Below, one piece after another: positions 7,942 to 15,922 of a stretch of DNA of 64,000 nt. The DNA lies in the NCBI RefSeq assembly GCF_000265525.1, contig NC_018015.1, positions 1,772,322-1,836,321 of the forward strand. Direction: 5' to 3'. This DNA is from Thermococcus cleftensis (GTDB lineage Archaea; Methanobacteriota_B; Thermococci; Thermococcales; Thermococcaceae). A program made the translations under genes and the position numbers. The stretch's first letter is position 1, and every line of letters starts with the position of its first letter. The notes under the pieces are model-generated. The model saw only the letters and a program-made list of their open reading frames with translations, was not told the DNA's origin and ran no database searches.

Positions 7942-8587
7942 AAATCTTCTTGTGGCAGAACCACCAGTCGTAGCACTCGATCTCGCCCTTGGCCTTGGCC
8001 TCTTCCCTGGCCTTGATCTCCTCAACGCTGGCCGCGGGCGGGACGATGGCGCGGTCGCCGATGAGCTCGTTGTTGGGCCACTTGTGCGGCAGGGCGACGC
8101 CCTTCTCGTCGCTGGTCTTGAGGGCCTTGACGAGCCTGAGTATCTCGTCCCAGTCCCTCCCGACCTCGGCCGGGTAGTAGACGATGGCCCTTATGACGCC
8201 CTTGTCGTCGACGACGAAGACGGCCCTCGCTGTAATGGTGGCGCCGCTCGGGATCATGCCGAGGGCCTCGGCGAGGTCACCGCGGTCGTCCGCTATGACC
8301 GGGAAGGTTATCTCCTCTCCGAGGTTCTCCTTGATCCACTCCATCCACTTGAGGTGGCTGAAGACCTGATCAACGCTCAGCCCGATGGGCTCGACGCCGA
8401 GCTTCCTGAACTCCTCAACGCGCTTCTGCATCGCGTAGAACTCGGTCGTGCAGACCGGGGTGAAGTCAGCCGGGTGGCTGAAGAGTATGAACCACTTGCC
8501 CTTCTCGGCGAAGTAGTCCGGGAGCTTTATCACTCCGTGGGTGGTCTTGACCTCGACCTCTGGGAACTTTTCTCCTATGACGACCAT
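7940..8587 (-). CDS. Thioredoxin-dependent peroxiredoxin (Prx6-type archaeal)
   Basis: Encodes 215 residues, the full family length. It reduces hydrogen peroxide and alkyl hydroperoxides in the cytoplasm. The peroxidatic cysteine is Cys46 in [13 protein letters not shown], and the C-terminal Cys205 and Cys211 ([12 protein letters not shown]) match the extra cysteines known in archaeal enzymes of this class, which assemble as decamers. The ATG at 8587 follows GAGGTGATGTAAG. Two tandem promoter modules lie upstream and a hairpin sits at the stop. The last 19 coding bases recur at 6106-6124, where the frame ends KKLE instead of KKI. Confidence 0.96.
   Translation of the reverse strand: MVVIGEKFPEVEVKTTHGVIKLPDYFAEKGKWFILFSHPADFTPVCTTEFYAMQKRVEEFRKLGVEPIGLSVDQVFSHLKWMEWIKENLGEEITFPVIADDRGDLAEALGMIPSGATITARAVFVVDDKGVIRAIVYYPAEVGRDWDEILRLVKALKTSDEKGVALPHKWPNNELIGDRAIVPPAASVEEIKAREEAKAKGEIECYDWWFCHKKI
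7946..7964. repeat. 19-bp direct repeat, right copy
   Basis: Identical to 6106-6124 and in the same orientation; it lies inside the C-terminal codons of peroxiredoxin. The spacing between copies is 1840 bases. Confidence 0.7.
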
Positions 8588-8624
8588 CTTACATCACCTC
8601 TTCCTTTTTGTGTGTCGTCTTCAC

Positions 8625-8666
8625 TATAAACCTCATCGGTTCGAATATATAAACCTTTCGGTTCGT
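8625..8666 (-). promoter_or_regulatory. Tandem duplicated promoter modules of peroxiredoxin
   Basis: On the minus strand CGAACCGA followed by GGTTTATA occurs twice, at 8649-8666 and 8625-8644, offset by about 24 bases. Each copy is a plausible BRE/TATA unit; the nearer one is about 38 bases from the start codon, the farther about 62. Duplicated CGAACCGA boxes could also be regulator sites. Confidence 0.5.
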
Positions 8667-8811
8667 CTAACGGGCAATTTTTTGTCGAATATCCATACAG
8701 CTTAAGAGGCCCGCGTTAGGACTGCAAAGAATGCCCTTCATTGGTTGTCACTCTGAAAAACAGACCTAACAGCATTTGTCAAAAATCTCGAAGAAAAAAT
8801 CTATTTTTGCC

Positions 8812-10728
8812 TCAAACCTTCCTGACATCGACCCAGGTTGAATGATACGCCGAGCCGTTTCCGTACTTTTCTACGGTGTCATCGGCCGTCAGGAAATTGG
8901 CGTTCCAGCCGAGAAGCTTTACCCAGAATGCTTTGTAGAGCAGGACCACCTTTGGTGGAACGTCCCCGCTGAGCCTTGCCGTCGTTTTTATCCTGCCGTG
9001 GTCGTTGAAGACCTCGACAGTGTCACCGTCGCCTATTCCCCTCTCCTTTGCGTCGGCCGGGTTGATGTAGAGGTTCGGGTCAATCATGTTGTAGGTGTTG
9101 TGGTACTGGCTCGTTATCGTCATTCGGTAGGTTGGCGTGAGAAGCCTGAGCGGATACTTTCCTTCGAACTTCCTGTACTCGGGGAAGGGGTTTAAGCCCC
9201 TCTCCATCGCTCTCCGGGAGTAGAACTCGATCTTCCCGCTCGGCGTTTCCCACTTCCTCGGCCTCTCTGGAACTTTGACGAAACCCTTAGCCGTAAGCTC
9301 CTCCCAGCTCAGGCCGTTAATTTCGAGGACTTTTCTAACGACCTCCTCGTCGCTCTCGTAGAGGCATGGATTTTCAATCCCCAGGGCTCTCGCGAGGAGT
9401 CTCGTCACCTCGCTGTTACTCTTCCCGTGAAGCCTCGCAACCGGTTCATTTAGGGCCACGTGGCGGTGGTAGTAGCTGTCCACTATGTCAAGGCGCTCGA
9501 AGAATGTGTTTGCCGGCAGCACCACGTCCGAGTAGAGGGCGGTATCTGTGAGAAAGATGTCGTGCGTGACCACGAAGATGTCATTCTCCCTCAAGGCCCT
9601 TCTCAGCCTGTTCTGGTTCGGCAGGCTTGCGAGGGGGTTGGAGTTGTAGACGTAGAGGAACTTAATCTCTCCCCGCTCGATGTACTCGGCCAGCTTCATC
9701 TGGGGGATTCTCCTGGCGGGCTTCGTTCTGAGGAATTTTCCTTCAGCGTAGCTTTTGTCTATCGTCTTCATGTCGTAGATGAAGCCAAAGCGGTGCCCTA
9801 CCAGCGCGGGGAGAATCGAAATCGCCCTCACGGCCTCTCCTCCAGCCAGGGAGCGCTGGAAGCCGTAGCCGATGTGAATTACGCCCCTCTTCTCGGCAAA
9901 TTCCCTCGCGAAGGTCTCGATCGTTTCAACGTCCAGTCCCGTTTCTCTGCTTACATAATCAAGCGATAGTGTTTTTACATAATCATTGAATTCTTTAAAG
10001 CCGTAAACGTTCTCGCGGACGAAGGCTTTGTCGTAAAGCCCCTCCTCGATGATGACCTTCGCAACCGCGAGGGCAAAGAGAACATCGGTGTCTGGCTTTA
10101 TTTGATAAAACCTGTGTGAGCGCCTGGCGGTTTCGGTTCTCACAACATCGACCGTCCAGATTTCAAGTCCGTGCCGCTTCGCCAGCATGAAGCCGTGCAG
10201 GTTCGTCCAGAAGGCGTTTATCCCCCAGTAAACGATTAGCCTCTGGTTTTTGAGTTCCTCCGGGTCGAGCCCAACGGCGGTTCCATAGACGTCCTTAAGT
10301 GCTTCTTGCCCAGCTCTATCGCAGATTCCATAGTCGAGTGTCGAGGCGTTCAGGTAGTGGAAGAGCCTGAGCGGGAAGGCGTAGTTAACAACGCCCCTAT
10401 CGCCAGCGTACTGGTAAACGAGAACGCTCTCGCTTCCGTGTTCACTTATGGTCTCCCTTAACTTTTCCGCCACCAGTTTTATGGCTTCCTCCCAGCCAAC
10501 CTCTCTAAACTCTCCGCTCCCGCGCTCCCCGGTTCTGATGAGCGGAACTTTGAGCCTGTCCCCAGCGTGGAACCATTTGGGGAGAAGCGCGCCCTTGGGG
10601 CAGAGGAAGCCGGCCGTTACGGGGTGCTCCGGATTGCCCCTAACCTTGAGCCTTCCGTCCTTAAGCTCGCTCACCATCGAACAGGTGTCGTAGCAGTCCC
10701 GCATGCAGGCGGAGAAGGGCATCTTCAT
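8812..10728 (-). CDS. Molybdopterin (Mo or W) oxidoreductase, [4Fe-4S] containing
   Basis: Encodes 638 residues. Cys8, Cys12, Cys16 and Cys43 (CMRDCYDTC, then FLCPKG) form the N-terminal [4Fe-4S] motif of the DMSO-reductase superfamily; Cys136 in YGICDRAG is placed to ligate the metal. The C-terminal domain (from about residue 520, LRLLTPTYRMTITSQYHNT, then VEVFNDHGRIK) is the molydopterin dinucleotide-binding domain. No electron-transfer or membrane subunit gene lies beside it, and no twin-arginine signal is seen, so it is probably cytoplasmic. The start overlaps the stop of the GINS gene by one base (TGATG), so it is co-translated with replication genes, which is odd. The reaction is unknown; Thermococcales usually load tungsten. 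Confidence 0.9.
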   Translation of the reverse strand: MKMPFSACMRDCYDTCSMVSELKDGRLKVRGNPEHPVTAGFLCPKGALLPKWFHAGDRLKVPLIRTGERGSGEFREVGWEEAIKLVAEKLRETISEHGSESVLVYQYAGDRGVVNYAFPLRLFHYLNASTLDYGICDRAGQEALKDVYGTAVGLDPEELKNQRLIVYWGINAFWTNLHGFMLAKRHGLEIWTVDVVRTETARRSHRFYQIKPDTDVLFALAVAKVIIEEGLYDKAFVRENVYGFKEFNDYVKTLSLDYVSRETGLDVETIETFAREFAEKRGVIHIGYGFQRSLAGGEAVRAISILPALVGHRFGFIYDMKTIDKSYAEGKFLRTKPARRIPQMKLAEYIERGEIKFLYVYNSNPLASLPNQNRLRRALRENDIFVVTHDIFLTDTALYSDVVLPANTFFERLDIVDSYYHRHVALNEPVARLHGKSNSEVTRLLARALGIENPCLYESDEEVVRKVLEINGLSWEELTAKGFVKVPERPRKWETPSGKIEFYSRRAMERGLNPFPEYRKFEGKYPLRLLTPTYRMTITSQYHNTYNMIDPNLYINPADAKERGIGDGDTVEVFNDHGRIKTTARLSGDVPPKVVLLYKAFWVKLLGWNANFLTADDTVEKYGNGSAYHSTWVDVRKV

Positions 10729-11297
10729 CACGGGGCGATTTTTATCCTCTCTGCCGCGTCCCTCTCGACGAGAACCCTGCCGATGCTCCTGGGGAGCACC
10801 ACCAGGTCGCCGGCCTTGAAGGGACCGTGCTCCCGCATCTCGGGGTCGAGTATTCTGGGCAGGTCGAGCTTGATGATGTAGGCCTCACCTGGAACCCTCT
10901 TCTGCGGAAGCTCACGCTCCGCCGTCTCAACTGGGACCTCTGCCTGCTCCTCTGGAACCTCCCCCGGCACCTCCTCGCGCTCGACGAAGGCCCTGAGAAC
11001 CGCGAACACCTTCCGCTCTTCGGACGTCAGTTCACCCGGAACGCCCTCGACGGCCAGATCAACGATTTTATGGAGCCTGATTTTGATGATCTCGCGCATC
11101 AGCTCCTCGGCGATTTTGAGCTGGGCCAAGTAAAGCTTCTCCTCTATGTCTTCACCTCTCTCCCTGGAGCTCTCGGCGCTTAGCTTGAGGGCCTTTATCA
11201 GGCTGTCGAACTCGCGGTAGAACTCCTCGTCCAGCTCCGTGAGGTCCGGAGATGAAAGCTCGGCCTCCAGCAGTTCCCTGAGCTTGACGATGTCCAT
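10728..11297 (-). CDS. gins51: DNA replication factor GINS, Gins51 subunit
   Basis: Encodes 189 residues. The first 100 residues are helical (LYLAQLKIAEELMREIIKIRLHKIVDLA is the conserved core of the A domain), followed by an acidic, proline-rich linker (EVPGEVPEEQAEVPVE) and a small beta domain at the C-terminus (GPFKAGDLVVLPRSIGRVLVER). The A-then-B order marks the Gins51 (Sld5/Psf1-like) subunit, which joins Gins23 to link MCM helicase with GAN nuclease and primase at the fork. It lies 29 bases downstream of PCNA in one operon, an arrangement known from other Thermococcales. Confidence 0.92.
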   Translation of the reverse strand: MDIVKLRELLEAELSSPDLTELDEEFYREFDSLIKALKLSAESSRERGEDIEEKLYLAQLKIAEELMREIIKIRLHKIVDLAVEGVPGELTSEERKVFAVLRAFVEREEVPGEVPEEQAEVPVETAERELPQKRVPGEAYIIKLDLPRILDPEMREHGPFKAGDLVVLPRSIGRVLVERDAAERIKIAP

Positions 11298-11326
11298 GCC
11301 ACCACCTCAGAGAAAAGGAAAAGAAA

Positions 11327-12076
11327 TCACTCCTCGACGCGCGGAGCGAGGAGGAATATCAGCCTGCCCTCGTCCCTTATTGGGTACTCCATCTGGAGGG
11401 GCATCTCGTTGCCGAAGCGGATTATCACCTCGTCTGCCTTGCCGATGCCCTTAATCATGTCGGCCAGGTAGCTGATTCCGTAGGCGCTCCTGGTTTCCTC
11501 CTCAACCTCAAGGTCGAGCAGGCCTTCGTCCTCAAGGGTGAGCTTAATCTCGACCTCGTTGGTTTCGCCTTCGGCCTTCATAACGAACTCGTTCTCGGTG
11601 GCTATGAACTTCATGGCATCGCTGACGAGGGAAGCGTCCTTGACGGCCTCCTTGAGAACCTCTCCGAGGACGACGACCTTGGCGGTGAAGGGAAGCTCCG
11701 GAAGGTCGAGCTCGAGCTCCTCAACCTCGATAAGCGGGAGCTTGAAGGTTCTCTTTGCCGTTCCCTCGAAGGTAATCTCAAGGAAGTTCTCGTCGCCCTT
11801 TCTGAGAATGAGCGTGTCCTTGTTCTTGCCACGCTTGAGTATCTTCTTGAAGTGGTCCATGTTGATTCCTATAGTTTCCTCTTCCTCCACCTCGTACTTG
11901 GAGAAGATGCTCTCCGGGAGATTTAGGTCGATGAGAACGACCCTGCTCGGGTCCATCGCGCGCATGCTTATACCTTCCTCGGTTATCTTGAAAGCCGCCT
12001 CGTCGATGAGGTTGCTCGCGGTGGCTATGAGATCGGCAAAGTCCTTGGCACCGTCAAAAACTATCTCGAACGGCAT
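11327..12076 (-). CDS. pcn: DNA polymerase sliding clamp PCNA
   Basis: Encodes 249 residues, the standard length. It begins MPFEIVFDGAKDFADLI, carries the DLNLPESIF and SRVVLIDL segments of the first domain, the acidic interdomain connecting loop (IEVEELELDLPELPF) that receives PIP boxes, and ends in the LIFLLAPR strand and EE tail. The homotrimer encircles DNA and tethers polymerase, ligase, FEN1 and RNase HII. A strong GGAGGGG ribosome site precedes the ATG. It is the third gene of the leftward TFS-PCNA-GINS operon. Confidence 0.98.
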   Translation of the reverse strand: MPFEIVFDGAKDFADLIATASNLIDEAAFKITEEGISMRAMDPSRVVLIDLNLPESIFSKYEVEEEETIGINMDHFKKILKRGKNKDTLILRKGDENFLEITFEGTAKRTFKLPLIEVEELELDLPELPFTAKVVVLGEVLKEAVKDASLVSDAMKFIATENEFVMKAEGETNEVEIKLTLEDEGLLDLEVEEETRSAYGISYLADMIKGIGKADEVIIRFGNEMPLQMEYPIRDEGRLIFLLAPRVEE

Positions 12077-12078
12077 CT

Positions 12079-12249
12079 TTACCCCTCCTTTAATATGTTG
12101 AGCATCAGCCTAACCCTCTCTTTTCCGCGGAATAAATAAGCTTTTCCGTTGTCGGTGTCGGGTATCCTTCTGTAGGCCTCCTCAAGTTCCTTCAGGGCCT
12201 TTTCCGCGAGCTTCCTGAGGGTCTCACGCTCAAGCTCCTTCCCGCTCAC
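12079..12249 (-). CDS. 56-residue conserved-context small protein, unknown
   Basis: The gene starts at a GTG (12249) that overlaps the TFS stop codon by four bases (GTGA) and ends two bases before the PCNA start, so it is tightly coupled to both. The product (VSGKELERETLRKLAEKALK at its start) is predicted to be two or three charged helices with a basic end (FRGKERVRLMLNIL). A longer in-frame start at 12336 would overlap TFS and encode non-conserved-looking sequence. I know no function; its position suggests a role in transcription or replication. Confidence 0.7.
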   Translation of the reverse strand: MSGKELERETLRKLAEKALKELEEAYRRIPDTDNGKAYLFRGKERVRLMLNILKEG

Positions 12250-12578
12250 TCGTAGGCCCTCCAGACGTGGCCGCACTTGGTGCACTTGTAGAATATCGTG
12301 CTCGGCTCGTCCCCGGCCCTCGTCTGCATCTCCCACCAGTAGGCCGTGTCATTGCCGCACTTCGGGCAGGTGACCTTGGTCGTCGGCAGGGTCTTGACGT
12401 CCTGCTCGACCACTATGATTCCCTCGTCGGGTTTGTGCTCGACCTTCTGGGTTATTCTGGTCTTCTCCCGGTCCTTCTGCTCGTCAAAGGGTTCCTCGTG
12501 GCCACACGAGCGGCAGACCCAGACCTTCCTCTTCCTGTCAGGGAGCATTAAGTTGCCGCACTTCGGACAGAACTTCAT
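12246..12578 (-). CDS. tfs: Transcription elongation factor TFS
   Basis: Encodes 110 residues with two zinc ribbons: CPKCG...CRSCG at the N-terminus and CPKCG...CTKCG at the C-terminus. The C-terminal ribbon contains the acidic hairpin tip (RAGDEPST) that reaches the RNA polymerase active site and stimulates cleavage of backtracked RNA, as TFIIS does. It is the first gene of the leftward operon containing PCNA and GINS51; a TATA box lies near 12621. Confidence 0.96.
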   Translation of the reverse strand: MKFCPKCGNLMLPDRKRKVWVCRSCGHEEPFDEQKDREKTRITQKVEHKPDEGIIVVEQDVKTLPTTKVTCPKCGNDTAYWWEMQTRAGDEPSTIFYKCTKCGHVWRAYE

Positions 12579-12620
12579 CTTTCTCCCCCCTTTAGCCGGG
12601 GGTTGGGTATGTGGGAGGAG

Positions 12621-12629
12621 AATAAAAAG
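12621..12629 (-). promoter_or_regulatory. TATA box of the TFS-PCNA-GINS operon
   Basis: CTTTTTATT on the minus strand, about 43 bases upstream of the TFS start. No other good promoter is seen before PCNA, so the five genes may share this one. Confidence 0.4.
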
Positions 12630-12638
12630 TTTTGCCAG

Positions 12639-13076
12639 TCAGCCGGAGACGACGTCGAACTCAGCCCCGGCCTTGACGGTCACGTTTTCCAATATGACCG
12701 TCTTGACTACCCTGTAATGACCCGGTTCGAGGCCCAGGTCCGAGAGCTTGACCCGCTGCTCCCACTTCTCTCCGGGCTTTATCACGACCGCCACTTCGAT
12801 GAACATCAAATCGACCGGGACTTCCTTCCACTCGCCGTTCTCCAGGCGGTAGAGGCTGATGGGGTAGCTCGTGGTGGCGTTAGTGTTGGCGTTGTTGATG
12901 ACCGTGAGGGTCATCACGTCGCTGGGGGTGTAGCTGCTCTTGTCGAGCTTCAGAACGATTCCTTCACCGTTCGGGAGATTTCGCGCTCCATCACTCCCGC
13001 TTTCACCGCTCGAGGCTATGTAGTACCCGAGGGGAATCAGTAGGACTACCAGCAGGACCGGGAGAACCTTCCTCAC
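12639..13076 (-). CDS. Membrane-anchored Ig-like domain protein
   Basis: Encodes 145 residues. An N-terminal hydrophobic helix (VLPVLLVVLLIPLGYYIASS) anchors it, followed by a Ser/Gly linker and one all-beta domain of about 105 residues (KLDKSSYTPSDVMTLTVINN through EPGHYRVVKTVILENVTVKAG). The pattern K-x-x-Y-x-x-x-D-x-x-x-L-T-V-x-N is typical of Ig-like or CARDB-like folds found on prokaryotic envelopes. It is a lone gene with a TATA box near 13110. The ligand is unknown. Confidence 0.8.
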   Translation of the reverse strand: MRKVLPVLLVVLLIPLGYYIASSGESGSDGARNLPNGEGIVLKLDKSSYTPSDVMTLTVINNANTNATTSYPISLYRLENGEWKEVPVDLMFIEVAVVIKPGEKWEQRVKLSDLGLEPGHYRVVKTVILENVTVKAGAEFDVVSG

Positions 13077-13160
13077 ACGGCATCACCTGGAAAAGGTACG
13101 CTGAGGAGCTTTTAACGGTTGCCAACGCTTCAAGCGGAGTTGAAGTGAGAAAAGAAAAGA

Positions 13161-14450
13161 TCACTCCCTGAGCGGGAGCCCGTAGTCGAAGGAGTAGTAG
13201 ACCTTCTGGAAGTTCTGCCTGAAGTAGAAGACGTCGCGCTCGACCTTCTTCGGATCTTCCCTGTCGATGAGGACGCGGCGAATGAACCTGGCAATCTCTT
13301 TCATGTCGTCCTCCATCATTCCAACGCGGGTCATCTCCTGGACGCCTATGCGCAGGCCGCTCGGCTTCTCGACCTTCTCAAGCGGGTCCCAGGGCAGGAG
13401 GTTCTTGTTGAGGATTATGCCGGCCTCCTCAAGGAGTGGCGCCGCCCAGCCCCCAGCGGCCTCGTGGAGGTCGCTGACGTCAACGATGACCTGGTGGCTC
13501 TCGGTGTAGCCCTTGTCCTCACCGATGACCTTGAAGCCCTCCTCTGCCAGAGCCTCGGCCAGGGCCTTGGCGTTCTTGACGACCTGGGCCGCGTACTTCT
13601 CACCGTACTCTAGCATCTCGGCCGCGGTGAGGGTCTTTCCGGCCATGTGGTGGAGGTGGTGGTTGCTAAGCACTCCCGGGAAGATGGCCCACTGGAGCTT
13701 GGCTATCTCCTCGGTCTCTCCAAAGCGCTTGTAGATTATGACACCGCCCTGTGGTCCCGGGAAGGTCTTGTGGGTGGAGGCGGTGATTATGTCAGCGCCC
13801 TCGCGGAGCGGGTCCTGGAACTGCTTGCCGGCTATAAGTCCAAGAACGTGGGCACCGTCGTACATGACGTAGGCGCCGACCTCCTTCGCAACCGGCGCGA
13901 GCTCCTTGACCGGGTGCGGGAACGGGAAGAGCGAGCCGCCGAAGACGACTATCTTGGGCTCGAGCTCGCGTATGAGCTTCTCGGCCTTGTCAACGTCGAT
14001 GTTGAACTCCTCGTTGTCGAAGGGCCAGGTGTGGACCTCAAGGCCGCGCATTCCGGCGGCACCGAAGGGCATGTGGCTTATATGGCCTCCATGGCTGGTG
14101 TGAAGAACTATTGCCTTGTCTCCCGGCTGGGTGAGGCCGAAGAAGACCGCCTGGTTGGCGTTGGTTCCGGAAATCGGCCTGAGGTCGGCGAAGTCACTCT
14201 GGAAGAGCTTGGTGAAGAGCTCAACACCAATCAGCTCGACCTCGTCAATGTACTTGCACCCCTGGTAGTAGCGGGCCTTCGGCCAGCCCTCGGCGTACTT
14301 GTGCATGAAGCCGCTCGCGACTGCCCTGGTGACGGTCGGGGAAGTTACGTTCTCGCTCGCGATGAGGTTTATCGTGTGGCTCCTCCAGTTCTCGTGCTCC
14401 TCAATAAAGTTCAAAACCCTGTCGCGGTATGCCCTGTATCCTTCAGCCAT
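13161..14450 (-). CDS. glyA: Serine hydroxymethyltransferase
   Basis: Encodes 429 residues. This PLP enzyme interconverts serine and glycine using a C1 carrier (a pterin in Thermococcales). The lysine of STHKTFPGPQGG is the PLP Schiff-base residue; SENVTSP, the Y-x-GCKY-x-D-x-x-E loop and TSHGGHISH are family landmarks. I start at 14450 with GAGGTG upstream; the frame is open to 14531 but that covers the promoter. A TATA box lies at 14484-14493. Confidence 0.97.
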   Translation of the reverse strand: MAEGYRAYRDRVLNFIEEHENWRSHTINLIASENVTSPTVTRAVASGFMHKYAEGWPKARYYQGCKYIDEVELIGVELFTKLFQSDFADLRPISGTNANQAVFFGLTQPGDKAIVLHTSHGGHISHMPFGAAGMRGLEVHTWPFDNEEFNIDVDKAEKLIRELEPKIVVFGGSLFPFPHPVKELAPVAKEVGAYVMYDGAHVLGLIAGKQFQDPLREGADIITASTHKTFPGPQGGVIIYKRFGETEEIAKLQWAIFPGVLSNHHLHHMAGKTLTAAEMLEYGEKYAAQVVKNAKALAEALAEEGFKVIGEDKGYTESHQVIVDVSDLHEAAGGWAAPLLEEAGIILNKNLLPWDPLEKVEKPSGLRIGVQEMTRVGMMEDDMKEIARFIRRVLIDREDPKKVERDVFYFRQNFQKVYYSFDYGLPLRE

Positions 14451-14483
14451 GGGAAACACCTCGATGGGGATTTGAGCGCTGGA

Positions 14484-14493
14484 AATATAAATC
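14484..14493 (-). promoter_or_regulatory. TATA box of glyA
   Basis: GATTTATATT on the minus strand, 34 bases upstream of the chosen glyA start; it also shows that the longer reading frame is not the real N-terminus. Confidence 0.55.
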
Positions 14494-14579
14494 TTACCGC
14501 ATTTGTTCACGTGTACAGAAATGGGCAGCACAGTGACGGAGCGGGAACGGTGGTGGACCCTTTTGAAAAAGGGGAGGGC

Positions 14580-15776
14580 TCAGCGGCGGAGCTTCGCCGC
14601 GAGCCACATCAGTATCGGCAGCACTATGAACGCCAGCATGTCGCCGGTGTCCCCTGCAAAAGCTAAAACGTCGGCGAAGTTCCTGACGCCGGCGAAGTAA
14701 ACCAGGGCCGGGGGAACGACGGTCAGGGCCCACGCCACGGGCTTCCTCAGCTTCACGAACTCCTCGGTGTTGCTCTGCTGTGCGAGGGCTATGCCGATGT
14801 AGCTCGTGGTTATCGCGAGGAGCGGTATGAGGTTTCCGATCACCCTCCCGAGGTGACCGTAGAGCAGCTCAAGCCCCTGGGTCGCTATCTCCGGGGTTTC
14901 CCTCCCGAAGACCAGCAGGAACGCCGCCATGAAGACCGCGTATATCGCGGTTGAAATCAGGAAGGCCAGCACGAGCACCTTCTTCGTTTCCTCGTAGCTC
15001 CCCAGCCCCTTGTAGACGTCCGGAATTATCGTGTGGCAGCCGAGGGCGAAGATGGCGACGCCCGTTATGCTGAGCAGTCCCCCGAGGTCTGTGTAGAGGC
15101 CGTTCTCAAGCTCGGCGTGGGGAACGAGCATCAGGGTGACCCCTATGAAGAGGGCGAGCATGATGTAGCTCATTATCAGCTCCGTCCTTCCGCTCGCCTC
15201 GAGGCCGCGGTAGACAACGAAGGAAGCGAGGACCCAGAACACCGCCGCGCCGATGGTGTCGCTGACTCCAAAGAGGCTCGCGAAGACACTCCCCATTCCC
15301 GCTATGTAAGCTAAAATCGCCCCGAAGCTCATTATGAAGATGCTCAAGTACATCAGCCAACCGCCGGCCTTTCCAAGGGTTCTCTGGGCTATCGTGCTCA
15401 TCTGGGCCCCGTTCATCTCGGCACTGAACCTTAACACTATGAAGGCCGTCGCTAGCATGAGGAGCATGACGCCGGTCAGCACGCCGAGGGCCGGGACGAG
15501 GCCGACCTTGCTGGCGGCGTAGGGGAGGCCAAGAACGCCGGCACCTATCTGCGTCCCGACCAGTATTGCCAGGGCTTCGTTCTTTGAGATTCTGGCCTTC
15601 TCGACCCTTATCGTTGTCGTTCTCAGCGCGACCGCGCACTTCCTCTTCCTCATGAGCTGTATGAGCGCGGCCTTTCTGCGGAGCTTTTTCCTCCTCGCCA
15701 GGGCCTGCCTCTCGGCGTAGTAGCGGCCGTGTGATGTGGTGACCTTTTTACGCGGAACCCCATCGCTCACGGGCAT
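14580..15776 (-). CDS. Aromatic amino acid permease-like transporter (HAAAP/APC)
   Basis: Encodes about 398 residues with eleven predicted membrane helices. The first helix, GTQIGAGVLGLPYAASKVG, is the unwound ligand-binding helix typical of tryptophan/tyrosine permeases in the APC superfamily. The start at 15776 has GGTGAGG upstream. Unusually, about 65 strongly basic residues (RKKLRRKAALIQLMRKRK and neighbours) precede the first helix; an internal ATG at the MRKRKCAV segment could instead be the start. It probably imports an aromatic amino acid by cation symport. Confidence 0.85.
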   Translation of the reverse strand: MPVSDGVPRKKVTTSHGRYYAERQALARRKKLRRKAALIQLMRKRKCAVALRTTTIRVEKARISKNEALAILVGTQIGAGVLGLPYAASKVGLVPALGVLTGVMLLMLATAFIVLRFSAEMNGAQMSTIAQRTLGKAGGWLMYLSIFIMSFGAILAYIAGMGSVFASLFGVSDTIGAAVFWVLASFVVYRGLEASGRTELIMSYIMLALFIGVTLMLVPHAELENGLYTDLGGLLSITGVAIFALGCHTIIPDVYKGLGSYEETKKVLVLAFLISTAIYAVFMAAFLLVFGRETPEIATQGLELLYGHLGRVIGNLIPLLAITTSYIGIALAQQSNTEEFVKLRKPVAWALTVVPPALVYFAGVRNFADVLAFAGDTGDMLAFIVLPILMWLAAKLRR

Positions 15777-15890
15777 TTTTTCCTCACCGCTCAATGTTCC
15801 GATGAATACAATTTAAACCCTCGCACGAAAATGTGAAGGTAATTTCAAAGATTATTCGGCCGGCAACGCAAGGCACCAAAGCCCTGGGCA

Positions 15891-15901
15891 GGATTTTTAA
15901 G
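15891..15901 (+). promoter_or_regulatory. TATA box of the sirtuin gene
   Basis: GGATTTTTAAG lies about 23-32 bases before the ATG at 15923 and there is no GGTG ribosome site between them, so the mRNA is probably leaderless. Confidence 0.45.
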
Positions 15902-15922
15902 GAGCGCCGAGTAGATTCAACC

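Noticed and set aside
8588-8700. SurR redox-regulator site before peroxiredoxin
   Set aside because: I looked for the GTTTnnnAAC-type motif and found only near matches with wrong spacing, so I report the duplicated CGAACCGA modules instead.
13647-14666. 339-codon open frame on the plus strand opposite glyA
   Set aside because: It is the antisense shadow of the SHMT gene, whose product is complete and conserved; GC-rich third positions keep the opposite frame open.
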